A stretch of DNA of 64,000 nt from Nonomuraea solani (GCF_900108335.1 NZ_FNVT01000001.1:62001-126000); one strand, 5' to 3'. Numbered from the stretch's first letter, positions 51,480 through 60,744 are shown. Translations and numbers: made by a program. The notes: generated from the sequence alone by a model not told the origin.

Positions 51480-51597
51480 GCACGTTCCAAGAAAGACCCA
51501 TGTCTTCCTCGGGATCGAATCCGCAGGTCAGCGATGCTGCCAGAAATGTCCAAACTAAGGTGGTTTAATGTAAAAAGATCTACCTTTGGGTGAGATT

Positions 51598-52347
51598 TCA
51601 GTACCCTGCGCCCGTCAGTAGACCCCCGTCGACCGTGAACTCGCTGCCCGTGCAGTAGCTGGACCGGTCCGACGCCAGGAACGCCACCACGTGCGACACC
51701 TCGACGGGCTTGGCGAACCGCTTGATGACCATGGACTTCGCGAAGGCGTCGGCGTCGACCTCGCGCATCATCTCCGGATCCATGACCATCGCGGTGTTGA
51801 TCGCGCCGGGGTGCACCGAGTTCACCCGGATCTTGAACCTGGCCAGCTCCCGCGCCGCCGACTTGGTGACGCCGCGCACCCCGAACTTCGAGGCCGCGTA
51901 CGCCGACAGCCCCTCGGCCCCGACGAAGCCCTCGATCGAGGAGATGTTCACGATCGCGCCGCGCCCGGCCGCCTTCATGGGCTCGATCACCGACTTGATC
52001 CCCAGCCAGGTGCCCTTGAGGTTGACGCCGATGATCCGGTCGAAGTCGTCGGGCGACATTTCGGCGATTCGCCGAAATTTCAGGATCCCGGCGTTGTTGA
52101 CCAGGATGTCGAGCTTCCCGTACGTGTCCGTCGTCGTCTCCACGGCCCGGTCCCATTCCTCCGGGCTCGTCACGTCATGACGCACGTACGTCGCCCCGGT
52201 CTCTTCCGCCAGCGCCTTGCCCTCCTCGTCCAGCACGTCCCCGAACACCACCCGCGCGCCCTCCGCCAGGAACAGCCGCACGTGCGCCGCCCCCATGCCC
52301 CGCGCCCCGCCGGTGATCAGCGCGACCTTGCCGTCAAGCAGCCCCAT
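51598..52347 (-). CDS. Short-chain dehydrogenase/reductase
   Basis: 249 aa. Cofactor motif TGGARGMG, NNAG, catalytic S in NISSIEG and YAASK, C-terminal DGGLLTGAGY. It resembles the 3-alpha/20-beta-hydroxysteroid dehydrogenase and related NAD enzymes. It is the last gene of the DUF35 operon, overlapping the CoA ligase by 14 bp. Confidence 0.92.
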   Translation of the reverse strand: MGLLDGKVALITGGARGMGAAHVRLFLAEGARVVFGDVLDEEGKALAEETGATYVRHDVTSPEEWDRAVETTTDTYGKLDILVNNAGILKFRRIAEMSPDDFDRIIGVNLKGTWLGIKSVIEPMKAAGRGAIVNISSIEGFVGAEGLSAYAASKFGVRGVTKSAARELARFKIRVNSVHPGAINTAMVMDPEMMREVDADAFAKSMVIKRFAKPVEVSHVVAFLASDRSSYCTGSEFTVDGGLLTGAGY

Positions 52348-54367
52348 AGCGTCCTCCAGCCGCGACGGCCACGGCGGCCGCCTCCATGGAGCGGTAGACG
52401 GGGATCCCCGCCGCCGCCGCGATCCGCCTCACTTCGTCCTCGGCGCCCGGGGGCGCGCACTCGCCGTTCCTGGTGACGAGGGTGATCCTGGTGGCCGGCC
52501 GCGCGGCCTGGGCTCCGGCCAAGGCCCGCGTGTACGCGTACAGGGGTTCGGCCGCGTCGCCGTAGGTGAAGAACGCCTGGACGTTCACGTGCGCCACCAC
52601 GTCCCGGTACGGCACCCCGAGCGCGTCGACCACCTCGGCCACCAGCCCGGGCCGCCCCATGGGCCCCACGGGCACTTCGAGCGGGTTGCCCGTGGCCACC
52701 ACCCCGAGCCCGCGCAGCGCGGCCAGGCGGTCGCCGGGCAGCGCGCCGAGCCGTACCCCGGCCAGGTCGAACGCGTCCGCCGCCAGCACGCTCGCACCCC
52801 CGCTCGGCCCCACCACCAGCACCTGGTCGCCGGAGGTGACGCGCGAGCCGTGCGCCTGGAAGTAGGCCAGCACCCCGATCAGGTCGTCCTGGCTCGACAC
52901 CAGCGCGGCTCCCGCCTGCTCGGCAACCGCCTCCCAGATCCGCCGGTCGCTCACGAGGCCGCCGGTGTGCGAGGCCGCCGCCTCCTGGCCCTGCCCGCTG
53001 CGCCCGCCGACCAGCAGCACCACGGGCAGGTCGGCGGCCCGCAGCGCCGCGTACAGCTCCCGCCCGTCTCTCGGGTCCTCCAGATAGAGCCCCACGGCCT
53101 GCGTCTCGGGGTCGCGGGCGAGCCAGCGCAGCAGCTCGGCCGGGGTGACGTCGGCGGAGTTCCCGACGGTGACGACCCTGCTGAACGCCAGCCCGCGCCC
53201 CTCACCGACCTTGATCACCTCGCCCGCGAGGCCGCCGCTCTGCGAGATCAGCGCGACCGACCCCGGCGGCCCCAGGCCACCGCCGACGAACGTCTGGCGC
53301 CCGCGCGGGCAGTAGACGCCCATGCAGTTGGGCCCCAGCAGCCGCGTGCCCGCCGCCCGCGCCGCAGCGACCAGCTCGGCCTCCAGCTCGGGCCGCCCGG
53401 CCTCGCCGAACCCGCCGCTCATCACCTGCACGAACGGCACCCCGCGCGCCTGCCGCAGCACCTCGGCGCACCGCTCGGCGGGCACGGCCACGAGCGCGTA
53501 GTCGACCGCGTGGTCGACCGCTTGGTCGAGCTGGGCCCGCTCCAGCGACGGCACCGCGCGCACCCCGGCCACCTCGTCCGCCGACGGATGCACGGCCACC
53601 AGCGGGACGCCCGCCGCCCGGTAGAAGCCCAGGAACATGTTCCCGAAGTTCGGCCGGGACGTGGAGGCCCCGGCGACGGCCACCGCCCTGGGTTCGAACA
53701 GCGGCAGGAAGTCCGTCGTCCTGGTCACGGCGGCGGGCGGCGTCTCGCCCGGCAGATGGCGGGCGTCGACCGCGATCACCCCCGAGGGGCCGGCGATCAC
53801 CGGGTTCAGCTCGAACTCGCCCAGCTCCAGCCGTTCCCACAGCCCGCCGGGGCCGCCCACGGTCATGAGCAGCTTGACCACGGCGTCCACGTCCACGGGC
53901 GGGCCGCCGCGCCAGCCGTCCAGCAGCGCGGCGCCGCGCAGGGAGGCCAGCATGCGGCGCGCGTCCTGCTCGGAGATCGGGCAGAGCCGCAGCGCGGTGT
54001 CGCGCAGCGCCTCCGTCCACACGCCGCCGAGCCCGGTGAGCAGCACGGGGCCGAACGCCGGGTCCCGCACCAGGCCGACGATCAGCTCGACCCCCGGCCC
54101 GGCCTGCTCCTCGACCAGGAACCCGGCGGGCTCCAGCCTGGCCCGCATCCCGGCCGCGACCGCTTCGAGCTCGCTGAAGCGCAGCCCCAGGGCCACCGCC
54201 TGGTTCTCGCTCTTATGGACGAGGCCGGCCCCGAACGCCTTCAGCACCAGCGGTTCGGCCAGGTCGCGGGCCGCGCCGAAGTCGGTCCCGCGCACCACGA
54301 CGCCGCGTGGCACCGGCACTCCCGCCGCGCTGATCAGCGCCTTGACCTCGTGTTCGTAGATGGTCAC
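52334..54367 (-). CDS. ADP-forming acyl-CoA synthetase-like protein (permuted domain order)
   Basis: 677 aa from the GTG overlapping the upstream stop (GTGA). Residues 1-220 are the ATP-grasp domain (LVLKAFGAGLVHKSENQAVALG); then comes the CoA-binding domain (PRAVAVAGASTSRPNFGN) and the ligase domains (GPNCMGVYCP, SQSGGLAGEV, ASHTGGLVSD). In many acetate-CoA ligases (ADP-forming) the order is CoA-binding first and ATP-grasp last, so this is the reversed form. It makes or uses an acyl-CoA, perhaps together with the AMP-dependent ligase. Confidence 0.88.
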   Translation of the reverse strand: MTIYEHEVKALISAAGVPVPRGVVVRGTDFGAARDLAEPLVLKAFGAGLVHKSENQAVALGLRFSELEAVAAGMRARLEPAGFLVEEQAGPGVELIVGLVRDPAFGPVLLTGLGGVWTEALRDTALRLCPISEQDARRMLASLRGAALLDGWRGGPPVDVDAVVKLLMTVGGPGGLWERLELGEFELNPVIAGPSGVIAVDARHLPGETPPAAVTRTTDFLPLFEPRAVAVAGASTSRPNFGNMFLGFYRAAGVPLVAVHPSADEVAGVRAVPSLERAQLDQAVDHAVDYALVAVPAERCAEVLRQARGVPFVQVMSGGFGEAGRPELEAELVAAARAAGTRLLGPNCMGVYCPRGRQTFVGGGLGPPGSVALISQSGGLAGEVIKVGEGRGLAFSRVVTVGNSADVTPAELLRWLARDPETQAVGLYLEDPRDGRELYAALRAADLPVVLLVGGRSGQGQEAAASHTGGLVSDRRIWEAVAEQAGAALVSSQDDLIGVLAYFQAHGSRVTSGDQVLVVGPSGGASVLAADAFDLAGVRLGALPGDRLAALRGLGVVATGNPLEVPVGPMGRPGLVAEVVDALGVPYRDVVAHVNVQAFFTYGDAAEPLYAYTRALAGAQAARPATRITLVTRNGECAPPGAEDEVRRIAAAAGIPVYRSMEAAAVAVAAGGRYGAA

Positions 54368-55872
54368 GTGAGCAGCTCGCGGATCTTCCTGCGCAGCAGC
54401 TTGCCGGGTCCGCCGGAGGCGTCCTGCGAGTGCGGCAGTTCCTCGGCCACCACGATATGGTCGGGGCACTGGTGCGCGGGCAGCAGGTCGGCCAGGGCCA
54501 GCGCCAGCTTGGAGGCGTCCAGGCCGTGCCCGGCGCGCGGTACGACGGCCAGCAGCACCCGCTGCTCGGCGGCGCCCTCGGGCACCCCGACCGCGCCCGC
54601 CTCGGCCACTCCGTCCAGCGCCGAGGCCGCCTCCTCGATGACGGACGGCTGGGTCCAGACGCCGCCCTTGACGATCGCGTCCTCGCGCCGCCCGAGCACG
54701 CGCAGCACGCCGTCGGCGGAGATCGTGCCGAGGTCGCCGCCGACGTACCAGTCGCCGCGCAGCACCTCCGCCGTCTTGTCCGGCAGGCCGTCGTAGCCCG
54801 CCATCCGGTGCGGCCCGGCCAGGTTGATCTCACCGACCTCGTCGATCACCCGGTCGCCCTGTGTGTCGGTGATCAGCACCGCGTTGCCCGTGCGGGCCCG
54901 CCCCGACGACCCCAGCGGCGTGGAACCGTCGTCCACCCGCCCCATGCACGTGTACGGCGCCTCGGTCTGCCCGTAGTACGAGAACACGCCCGCCTCCGGC
55001 AGCCGCGCCTTGATCCGGTCGAGCATGGTCGCCGTCAGCGGCTCGCCACCCAGCATGATCACCCGGAGCGACGACAGGTCCACGCCCTCGTGGTCGGGCG
55101 AGGCCAGCAGCGCCGAGTAGAACGACGGGATCTGCGACACGTGCGTGACCCGCTCGCGGGGCACCACCCGCAGGAAGTTCGCCGGGCCCCAGTCCTGCTC
55201 CAGCACCAGCCGCATCCCCGCGTACAGGGCGGGCCCCACGATGGCCGGGAAGCCGATGCCCCAGATGATCGCGCCCGTCCCGAACACCGAGTCGGGCGCG
55301 CGCGGCACGTCCAGCCAGATCTGGGCCGTGGCCAGCGACGACGCGTGCGTGTGCACGACCGCCTTGGGCAGCCCGGTGGTCCCCGAGGTGTAGTAGAGCG
55401 CCAGCGGGTCGTCGTGGAACCCGCTCAGCGGCGGCTCGTCGTCGGGCGCGCCGGGCAGGTCCCGTACGTCGATCCAGGTGGTCACGCCGGGCAGCGAGTC
55501 GCGGATCCGGCCGACGACGTCCTCGACGGTGGCGTCGTACACGAAGGCCGTGCAGCCGGAGGCCGCCACCACGTCCCGCAGCGTCTCCACCGGCCAGTAC
55601 GGGTTCAGCGCCGCCGTGACCGCCCCGATCTTGGCCTGCGCCAGGTAGACCTCGGCCACCCGCAGCGTCTCGTTGAGCAGCGCGGCCACCCGCTGCCCCG
55701 GCGCGACGCCGGCCGCGAGGAGGGCGTTGGCGATGCGGTTGACGTTCCGGTTGAGCCGGTCGTAGGTGAAGCTCTGCTCACCGCAGTACGTCAGCGCCAC
55801 CCGATCGGGCGTGCGCAGCGCTCCGGCGGTCAGGATCGCGTGGCCGTAGTTGCCGTAAGGTGATCGCGCCAT
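54364..55872 (-). CDS. AMP-dependent acyl-CoA synthetase
   Basis: 502 aa. ATP motif LYYTSGTTGLPKAV, GYYGQTEA-like VFSYYGQTEAPY, GDLGTISADG, and the C-terminal A10 lysine region PGKLLRRKIREL. It activates an acid to its CoA thioester. Third gene of the DUF35 operon. Confidence 0.92.
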   Translation of the reverse strand: MARSPYGNYGHAILTAGALRTPDRVALTYCGEQSFTYDRLNRNVNRIANALLAAGVAPGQRVAALLNETLRVAEVYLAQAKIGAVTAALNPYWPVETLRDVVAASGCTAFVYDATVEDVVGRIRDSLPGVTTWIDVRDLPGAPDDEPPLSGFHDDPLALYYTSGTTGLPKAVVHTHASSLATAQIWLDVPRAPDSVFGTGAIIWGIGFPAIVGPALYAGMRLVLEQDWGPANFLRVVPRERVTHVSQIPSFYSALLASPDHEGVDLSSLRVIMLGGEPLTATMLDRIKARLPEAGVFSYYGQTEAPYTCMGRVDDGSTPLGSSGRARTGNAVLITDTQGDRVIDEVGEINLAGPHRMAGYDGLPDKTAEVLRGDWYVGGDLGTISADGVLRVLGRREDAIVKGGVWTQPSVIEEAASALDGVAEAGAVGVPEGAAEQRVLLAVVPRAGHGLDASKLALALADLLPAHQCPDHIVVAEELPHSQDASGGPGKLLRRKIRELLT

Positions 55873-55888
55873 GGGGGGTGCCTCCAGG

Positions 55889-56212
55889 TCAGAGGGGCGA
55901 ATAGAGCACGAAGACGTTTCCGGAGGGATCGCGCAGCACGGCCCGCGTCTCGTGCGGCCCGGCCTCGGGAGCCCGCACCACCTCGGCCCCGCGCCCGGCC
56001 ATCTCCGCCACGGTCCGCGTGACGTCGTCCACCTTGTACGACGGCGCCGCCGACGCGGTGACGTGCTCGGCGGGACCGGCCAGCGCCACGGTGACCCCGC
56101 CCCCGTCGAGCGCGGCGAACCTGTCGCCGTCGCGGAACTTCACCGGCAGCCCGTAGAAGGCGATCGCCTCGTCCAGGTCGGTGACGGGGATCAGGACGTT
56201 GCCGAGCTTCAC
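55889..56212 (-). CDS. VOC-family (glyoxalase-like) protein
   Basis: 107 aa from the GTG overlapping the DUF35 stop (GTGA). VKLGNVLIPVTDLDEAIAFYG and LRDPSGNVFVLYSPL are standard VOC halves. Metal ligands are not all obvious (H in GPHETRAV, no clear N-terminal H). It may be an isomerase, epimerase or dioxygenase-like protein in the pathway. Confidence 0.85.
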   Translation of the reverse strand: MKLGNVLIPVTDLDEAIAFYGLPVKFRDGDRFAALDGGGVTVALAGPAEHVTASAAPSYKVDDVTRTVAEMAGRGAEVVRAPEAGPHETRAVLRDPSGNVFVLYSPL

Positions 56213-56544
56213 GCGGGCCTCCAATGGGGAAGGTCGTCGACGAACGTCACCCGTACCGGCAGGCCGATCCGCACGTCGTCCGGCGCGCACCCGATCACGT
56301 GCCCGAACGCCCTGACGCCTTCTGGCAGGTCCACCCAGGCCATGACGTACGGCTCCCGGCCCCGATAGGCGGGGGCGAAGGAGCGGTGCACGACGGTGAA
56401 GGTGTGCACGACGCCCTCGCCGGAGGCGGGCTCGAAGACAAGGCGCTCGCCGCCGCACCAGGGGCAGGACGCCTCGGGGAGGTGGATGGGGCGTTCGCAG
56501 GAGGTACAGCGCTGGATGACCAGCGCGGAGGTGTCACCGCTCAT
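56209..56544 (-). CDS. DUF35 zinc-ribbon/OB-fold acyl-CoA-associated protein
   Basis: 111 aa. Zinc ribbon CTSCERPIHLPEASCPWCGG, then an OB-fold (VVHTFTVVHRSFAPAYRG, YVMAWVDLPEGVRAFGHVIG). DUF35 proteins are the partner subunits of thiolase-like or enoyl-CoA hydratase-like enzymes. It is the first gene of a five-gene operon ending with the SDR. No thiolase is present. The ATG is 10 bp from site C and lacks an RBS. Confidence 0.88.
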   Translation of the reverse strand: MSGDTSALVIQRCTSCERPIHLPEASCPWCGGERLVFEPASGEGVVHTFTVVHRSFAPAYRGREPYVMAWVDLPEGVRAFGHVIGCAPDDVRIGLPVRVTFVDDLPHWRPA

Positions 56545-56554
56545 CGCTTGCCAA

Positions 56555-56571
56555 GCTAGCGCACGCTTGGT
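56555..56571 (-). promoter_or_regulatory. Site C of the shared motif, DUF35 operon promoter
   Basis: On the minus strand ACCAAGCGTGCGCTAGC, identical to site B in 16 of 17 bases. TAGCTT lies 8 bp before the ATG and is a probable -10 element of a leaderless transcript. The site overlaps the last codons of the kinase gene. Confidence 0.75.
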
Positions 56572-58160
56572 TGGCCGACAAGGGCCGAGTCGGTCGGGGC
56601 CGGAGCGGCGGTCGTGGGCGTCGCGCTGGGCGTCGGAGTGGGGGCGGGCTCGGGGGCCGGGCAGGCGGGGCCGTCCAGCGCCGCCTCGCGCACCTGCGGG
56701 CCGTTGAGCGCGGCCGGCTCGGTCATCACCAGGATCCCGGCGTAGGCCCGCTCGCCGCAGCGCACCCGGCCCGGGGCGTGCGTGACGCGGGCGGTGTAGG
56801 TCGTGCTCCCGCGCAGGGTGCGGGTCTCCCGCCGGACCGTCCTGGCCGCGCCCTCCTCGCCGTCCCGCCGCGTGTACGTGATCCGCAGTCGCACGGTCGC
56901 CGTGCCGTTCGCCGCGACGGTGATCGTGCCCGCCCGGCCGCTCCACCGCACGATTCCCACCGTTCGCACACCGGGACGCGGCCCGGAGGTGCCGCCCTGA
57001 CGGACCGTGGGCAGCGGCGGCGGGCTGGTGCTCGGCGGGGGAGGGGGCGCGGTCGTGCGCTTCGGGGGTGTGGTGATCGGGCGCGGCGAGGGCGTGGGGG
57101 CGGGCTCGGTCTGGACCTGCGGCGGTGGCATCAGGATCGTCCCGGGCCCGGCGGGCATTCCGCCGCCCGACATCAGGATCGCGATCACCGTCGCCGCCAC
57201 CGCCGCCCCCGCCACCCAGAGCTGCGGCGGCAGCCGGTTCGGCGCGCGAGCCGGTTCGGGGCCGGTGGCGGCCAGCGGGAAGCGGAGGGCGAGCACGGTG
57301 GCCTGCTCGGCCAGGTGGCGGCGGCCGCGCTTCTCCCAGTCGAGGCCGTACCCGGTGTTGGCGGCCTCCTCCAGCTCCGCCGCGAACTCCCTGGCGGAGG
57401 CGAACCTGGCCGCGGGATCCTTGGCCAGCCCGCGCCTGAGCAGGTCGCGCAGCGCGGGCGGCGCCACCTCCAGCGGCACGGGCTCCACCAGGTGCAGATC
57501 CCGCAGTGCCGGTACGTCCTGCGCCCGATAGGGAGGGTGACCCGCGACCGCCTCGAACAGCACGCAGGCCGCCGCGTACACGTCCGCCGGCGGCCCGGCC
57601 CTCTCCTGCGTCCACAGCTCGGGCGACATGTACGCGGGGGTGCCGGCGGGCACGCCCGGCTCCTCGGCGTGCACCACGACGCCGAAGTCGCCCAGCTTGC
57701 CGGTGCCGTCGGCCTGGACCAGGATGTTGCCCGGCTGGACGTCGCGGTGCGGCACGCCCTTCTCGTGGGCGGCGGCCAGGGCCAGCAGCGCGCTCTTGGT
57801 CACGGTCAGCGCCGCCTCAGGGCCGGTCCTGCCGTGCTCGGCCAGCAGCGTGCGCAAGGACACGCCGTCCACCAGCTCCGTGACCACGGCCGCCCTGGAC
57901 GAGGTCTCGACGTACTCGTAGAGCCGCACGACGTGGGGGTCGTCGATCTCGACGAGCCGGTGGGTGTCGGACCGGAAGCGGTCCATGAACTCGGTGTCCC
58001 TGCGCAGGGTGGCGTTCAGATACTTGATCGCCACGTACGCGCCGGTCTCCTGGTAGGTGGCGAGGAACACGCGGCCGGTACGGCCCGCGCCGAGCTGGCG
58101 TGCTTCACGGTAACCAGGGACCAAGTCGAACCCCCAACGTGTTGGATTCGACGTTCTCAC
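56556..58160 (-). CDS. Membrane-anchored serine/threonine protein kinase
   Basis: 534 aa from a GTG. Glycine loop GAGRTGRVF (24-32), VAIK lysine (46), catalytic loop HRDVQPGN (138-145) and DFG (158-160), with a Gln replacing the usual Lys of HRDxKPxN. A single TM (LWVAGAAVAATVIAILM, about 313-329) leads to an external Pro/Thr-rich and immunoglobulin-like region. If the lost lysine matters, activity would be reduced. Its last codons hold the promoter and operator of the DUF35 operon. Confidence 0.88.
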   Translation of the reverse strand: MRTSNPTRWGFDLVPGYREARQLGAGRTGRVFLATYQETGAYVAIKYLNATLRRDTEFMDRFRSDTHRLVEIDDPHVVRLYEYVETSSRAAVVTELVDGVSLRTLLAEHGRTGPEAALTVTKSALLALAAAHEKGVPHRDVQPGNILVQADGTGKLGDFGVVVHAEEPGVPAGTPAYMSPELWTQERAGPPADVYAAACVLFEAVAGHPPYRAQDVPALRDLHLVEPVPLEVAPPALRDLLRRGLAKDPAARFASAREFAAELEEAANTGYGLDWEKRGRRHLAEQATVLALRFPLAATGPEPARAPNRLPPQLWVAGAAVAATVIAILMSGGGMPAGPGTILMPPPQVQTEPAPTPSPRPITTPPKRTTAPPPPPSTSPPPLPTVRQGGTSGPRPGVRTVGIVRWSGRAGTITVAANGTATVRLRITYTRRDGEEGAARTVRRETRTLRGSTTYTARVTHAPGRVRCGERAYAGILVMTEPAALNGPQVREAALDGPACPAPEPAPTPTPSATPTTAAPAPTDSALVGQPSVR

Positions 58161-58226
58161 CCGGGGTGCGGGTTGTCACGGTTCGAACTGTTCCGTCCCC
58201 GGGTCCGGGGGGTATGCTGTGGCGGT

Positions 58227-58243
58227 CCCAAGCAAGCGCTCGG
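58227..58243 (+). promoter_or_regulatory. Site D of the shared motif, isochorismatase-SDR operon
   Basis: CCCAAGCAAGCGCTCGG, 22 bp before the GTG of the isochorismatase-like gene, which has a gaggagg RBS. It differs from site A at three bases, and a CTAAAAG (-10-like) follows. Confidence 0.65.
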
Positions 58244-58265
58244 CTAAAAGCTGAGGAGGTCGCCG

Positions 58266-58856
58266 GTGGAGCGGGTGGCGGTGCTGGTGATGGAGATGCA
58301 GCGGGGCGTCGTCGGCGATCTCACGAAATTTCCGGAACTGGTGGACGCCTGCGCCCGCCACGACGTCGTACCCAACGCCGCGCGCCTGCTCCACGCCGCC
58401 CGGCACGCCAAGATCCCGGTGATCCACTGCACGGCCGCCTTCCGGCCCGACCGGGCGGGCTCCCACACCGACAACTGCCCGTTCATCGTCTCCCTGCTCA
58501 AGGACCCCGCCCACATGCTGGAGGGCAGCCCCGCCATCGAGGTGCTGCCCGAGCTGCTCGGCGCGGACGACCTGGAGAGCCGGCGCCACCACGGCTTCTC
58601 CCCGTTCACCGGCACCTCGCTCGACATGACGCTGCGCTCGCTGGGCGTCTCCACCGTGGTCGCGCTCGGCGTCTCGCTCAACCTGGGCATCCCCGGGCTG
58701 GCGCTGGAGGCGGTCAACCTGGGCTACCGGGTGACGGTGGTCAAGGACGCGGTGGCGGGCATTCCCGAGGACTACGCGCGTGCCGTACTGAAACACACCA
58801 TCAGCCTGCTCGCCGGCCGCGCCACCGTGACGGAGCTGGTCGGGGCGTGGACCTGA
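58266..58856 (+). CDS. Isochorismatase-superfamily protein with a degenerate catalytic triad
   Basis: 196 aa from a GTG. The fold is clear (VIHCTAAFRPDR, VVALGVSLNLGIPGLALEAVNLGYRVTVVKDAVAGIPEDY). The normal Asp-Lys-Cys triad is changed: VDxQ is VMEMQ, the lysine region is SRRHHGF, and the cysteine position reads LNLGIPG. It is therefore probably a binding or accessory protein, or has altered chemistry. It is followed by an SDR in the TGATG arrangement. Confidence 0.78.
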   Translation: MERVAVLVMEMQRGVVGDLTKFPELVDACARHDVVPNAARLLHAARHAKIPVIHCTAAFRPDRAGSHTDNCPFIVSLLKDPAHMLEGSPAIEVLPELLGADDLESRRHHGFSPFTGTSLDMTLRSLGVSTVVALGVSLNLGIPGLALEAVNLGYRVTVVKDAVAGIPEDYARAVLKHTISLLAGRATVTELVGAWT

Positions 58857-59575
58857 TGGACGGGCTGCGCCTGGACGGGCGCGTGGCCGTGGTGACCGGG
58901 GGAGCGGGCGCGATCGGCACGGCCATCGCGACCGACCTGGCCGCCCTCGGCGCCGACGTCGTGATCGCGGACCTGCCCGAGGCGGTGAAGGCCACGGACC
59001 TGCGGGCGCTGCCCGTGGACCTCGCCGCACCCGCCTCGGTGGAGGAGTTCGCGGACGCGGTCGGGCCGGTGGACATCCTGGTGCACAACGCCGGGGTGTC
59101 GGTCGTGGAGCCGTTCACGCGCAGCGACCCGGCGAACTGGGACCTGATGTGGCAGGTCAACCTGCGCGGGCCGATGCTGCTGACCAAGCTGCTGCTGCCG
59201 GGCATGATGGACCGGGCTTGGGGGCGGCTGGTGTTCGTCTCCTCCGACGGGGCGCGCGCCGGGTCGGGCGGCGAGGGCGCGTACGCGGCCACCAAGGCGG
59301 GGCTGTTCGGCCTGGCCAAGACGCTCGCCCGCGAGGCCGCCAAGGCCGGCGTCACCTCCAACGTGGTCTGCCCTGGGCCGACGGACACGCCCATGCTCCG
59401 CCGGGTGTCCGAGGCGGAGCCGGGGCTGGTGGACAAGATCGCACGGGGCATCCCGCTGCGCCGTCTCGGCACGCCGGCCGACGTGGCGGGGCTGGTCGCG
59501 TACCTGTGCACGGAGCGCGCCGCGTACATCACCGGACAGACGCTGTCGGTGAGCGGCGGCGTGACCATGCAGTGA
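58856..59575 (+). CDS. Short-chain dehydrogenase/reductase
   Basis: 239 aa from the ATG at 58856, overlapping the previous stop (TGATG). Motifs TGGAGAIG, HNAGVS, SS (SSDGARAG), YAATKAGLF, CPGPTDTPML. It resembles FabG/3-oxoacyl reductase-like enzymes. Second gene of the isochorismatase operon. Confidence 0.92.
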   Translation: MDGLRLDGRVAVVTGGAGAIGTAIATDLAALGADVVIADLPEAVKATDLRALPVDLAAPASVEEFADAVGPVDILVHNAGVSVVEPFTRSDPANWDLMWQVNLRGPMLLTKLLLPGMMDRAWGRLVFVSSDGARAGSGGEGAYAATKAGLFGLAKTLAREAAKAGVTSNVVCPGPTDTPMLRRVSEAEPGLVDKIARGIPLRRLGTPADVAGLVAYLCTERAAYITGQTLSVSGGVTMQ

Positions 59576-59580
59576 CGCCC

Positions 59581-60726
59581 CTACAGCGACTCGTAGACCG
59601 CCGTGACCAGCCGCGTCCCGCGCAGGTTGCCGGAGATCGCGTTGGCCATCTTGTTCATGACGTAGCCGATGGCCAGGCCGCGCTCCACGTCGCCCAGCCC
59701 GATCGAGCCGCCCATGCCCGAGTGGCCGAACGACGTCTGCGACGGCGTGAAGAACGTGAGCGACGGCCGCATGAAGCCGAGCGCGAACGCGGTGTCCAGG
59801 TAGAGGATGCGGTCGGGGCCGTTCACGCGCGGGCGCAGGGCCTCGGCCAGCGTGTCCGGGCGCAGCAGGTCACCGGCCACGAGGTGGCGGTAGAACCCGG
59901 CCAGCCCCCTGGCGGTGGTCACCATCCCGGCCGCCGGCCAGCCCGCGCGCAGGATGACCGGGTGGTTCGCGCCGCCCTTGAGCAGGTGCATGCCCGGGTT
60001 GCCGAGCGCCCTGTTCATCAGGCTCCGCGGGTCGAGCGCCGCCTTGGCCATGTCGGCCAGCACACCGGTCAGCTCGGTGGAGGAGGGGCCCGCGCCGCCG
60101 CGCTCGGCCGCCTTGAGCCGGGCCGTACGGGCGATCACGTCGTCCGGCGCGCCCACCCACAGCTCCAGCCCCAGCGGCCCGGCGATCTCGGCGGCCACCA
60201 CCTCGCCCACCGACTTGCCCGTCACCCGCCTGATCACCTCGCCCACCAGGAACCCGTACGTCAGCGCGTGATAGCCGTGCGCCGACCCCGGCTCCCAGAG
60301 CGGCGCCTGACCCGCCAGCCGGGCCGCGATCGCCGCCTGGTCCTCGAACTCCTCCACCGGCACCGTCTCCTCCAGCACCGGCAGCCCGGCCTGGTGGCTG
60401 AGCAGGTGCTCGACGGTGATCGCCGCCTTGCCGTGCGCCGCGAACTCCGGCCACACGTCGGCGACCGGCGCGCGCACGTCCACCAGCCCGCGCTCCGCGA
60501 GCCGCAGCAGCACCGTGGCGGTGATCGCCTTGGTGCACGAGTAGGCGAAGGCGGGGGTGTCGCGCTCCCAGGGCCGGTCGGTGTGCCGGTCGGCGACGCC
60601 GCCCCACAGGTCCACCACCAGCTCGCCGTCCAGGTGGACGGCGAAGGCGGCGCCCAGCTCGTCGCCGTCGGCCAGGTGCCGCTCGAACACCTCGCGCACG
60701 CGGGAGAACCGAGGATCGCAGTGCAT
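59581..60726 (-). CDS. Beta-lactamase-family (class C/EstB-like) serine hydrolase
   Basis: 381 aa from the ATG at 60726 with GGAGG 4 bp upstream. SxxK motif SCTK, YxN-like YHA in AHGYHALTYGFLVGEV, third motif HSGMGGS. It lacks a signal peptide, so it is a cytoplasmic esterase of the EstB type. It diverges from the cyclase gene across only 30 bp, in which site E lies. Confidence 0.88.
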   Translation of the reverse strand: MHCDPRFSRVREVFERHLADGDELGAAFAVHLDGELVVDLWGGVADRHTDRPWERDTPAFAYSCTKAITATVLLRLAERGLVDVRAPVADVWPEFAAHGKAAITVEHLLSHQAGLPVLEETVPVEEFEDQAAIAARLAGQAPLWEPGSAHGYHALTYGFLVGEVIRRVTGKSVGEVVAAEIAGPLGLELWVGAPDDVIARTARLKAAERGGAGPSSTELTGVLADMAKAALDPRSLMNRALGNPGMHLLKGGANHPVILRAGWPAAGMVTTARGLAGFYRHLVAGDLLRPDTLAEALRPRVNGPDRILYLDTAFALGFMRPSLTFFTPSQTSFGHSGMGGSIGLGDVERGLAIGYVMNKMANAISGNLRGTRLVTAVYESL

Positions 60727-60744
60727 CAGACCTCCGCGGAGAAA

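Noticed and set aside
52217-54796. An 859-codon plus-strand frame opposite the acyl-CoA synthetase
   Set aside because: It reads as His/Arg/Pro-rich noise with no domain; the minus frame has all ligase motifs.
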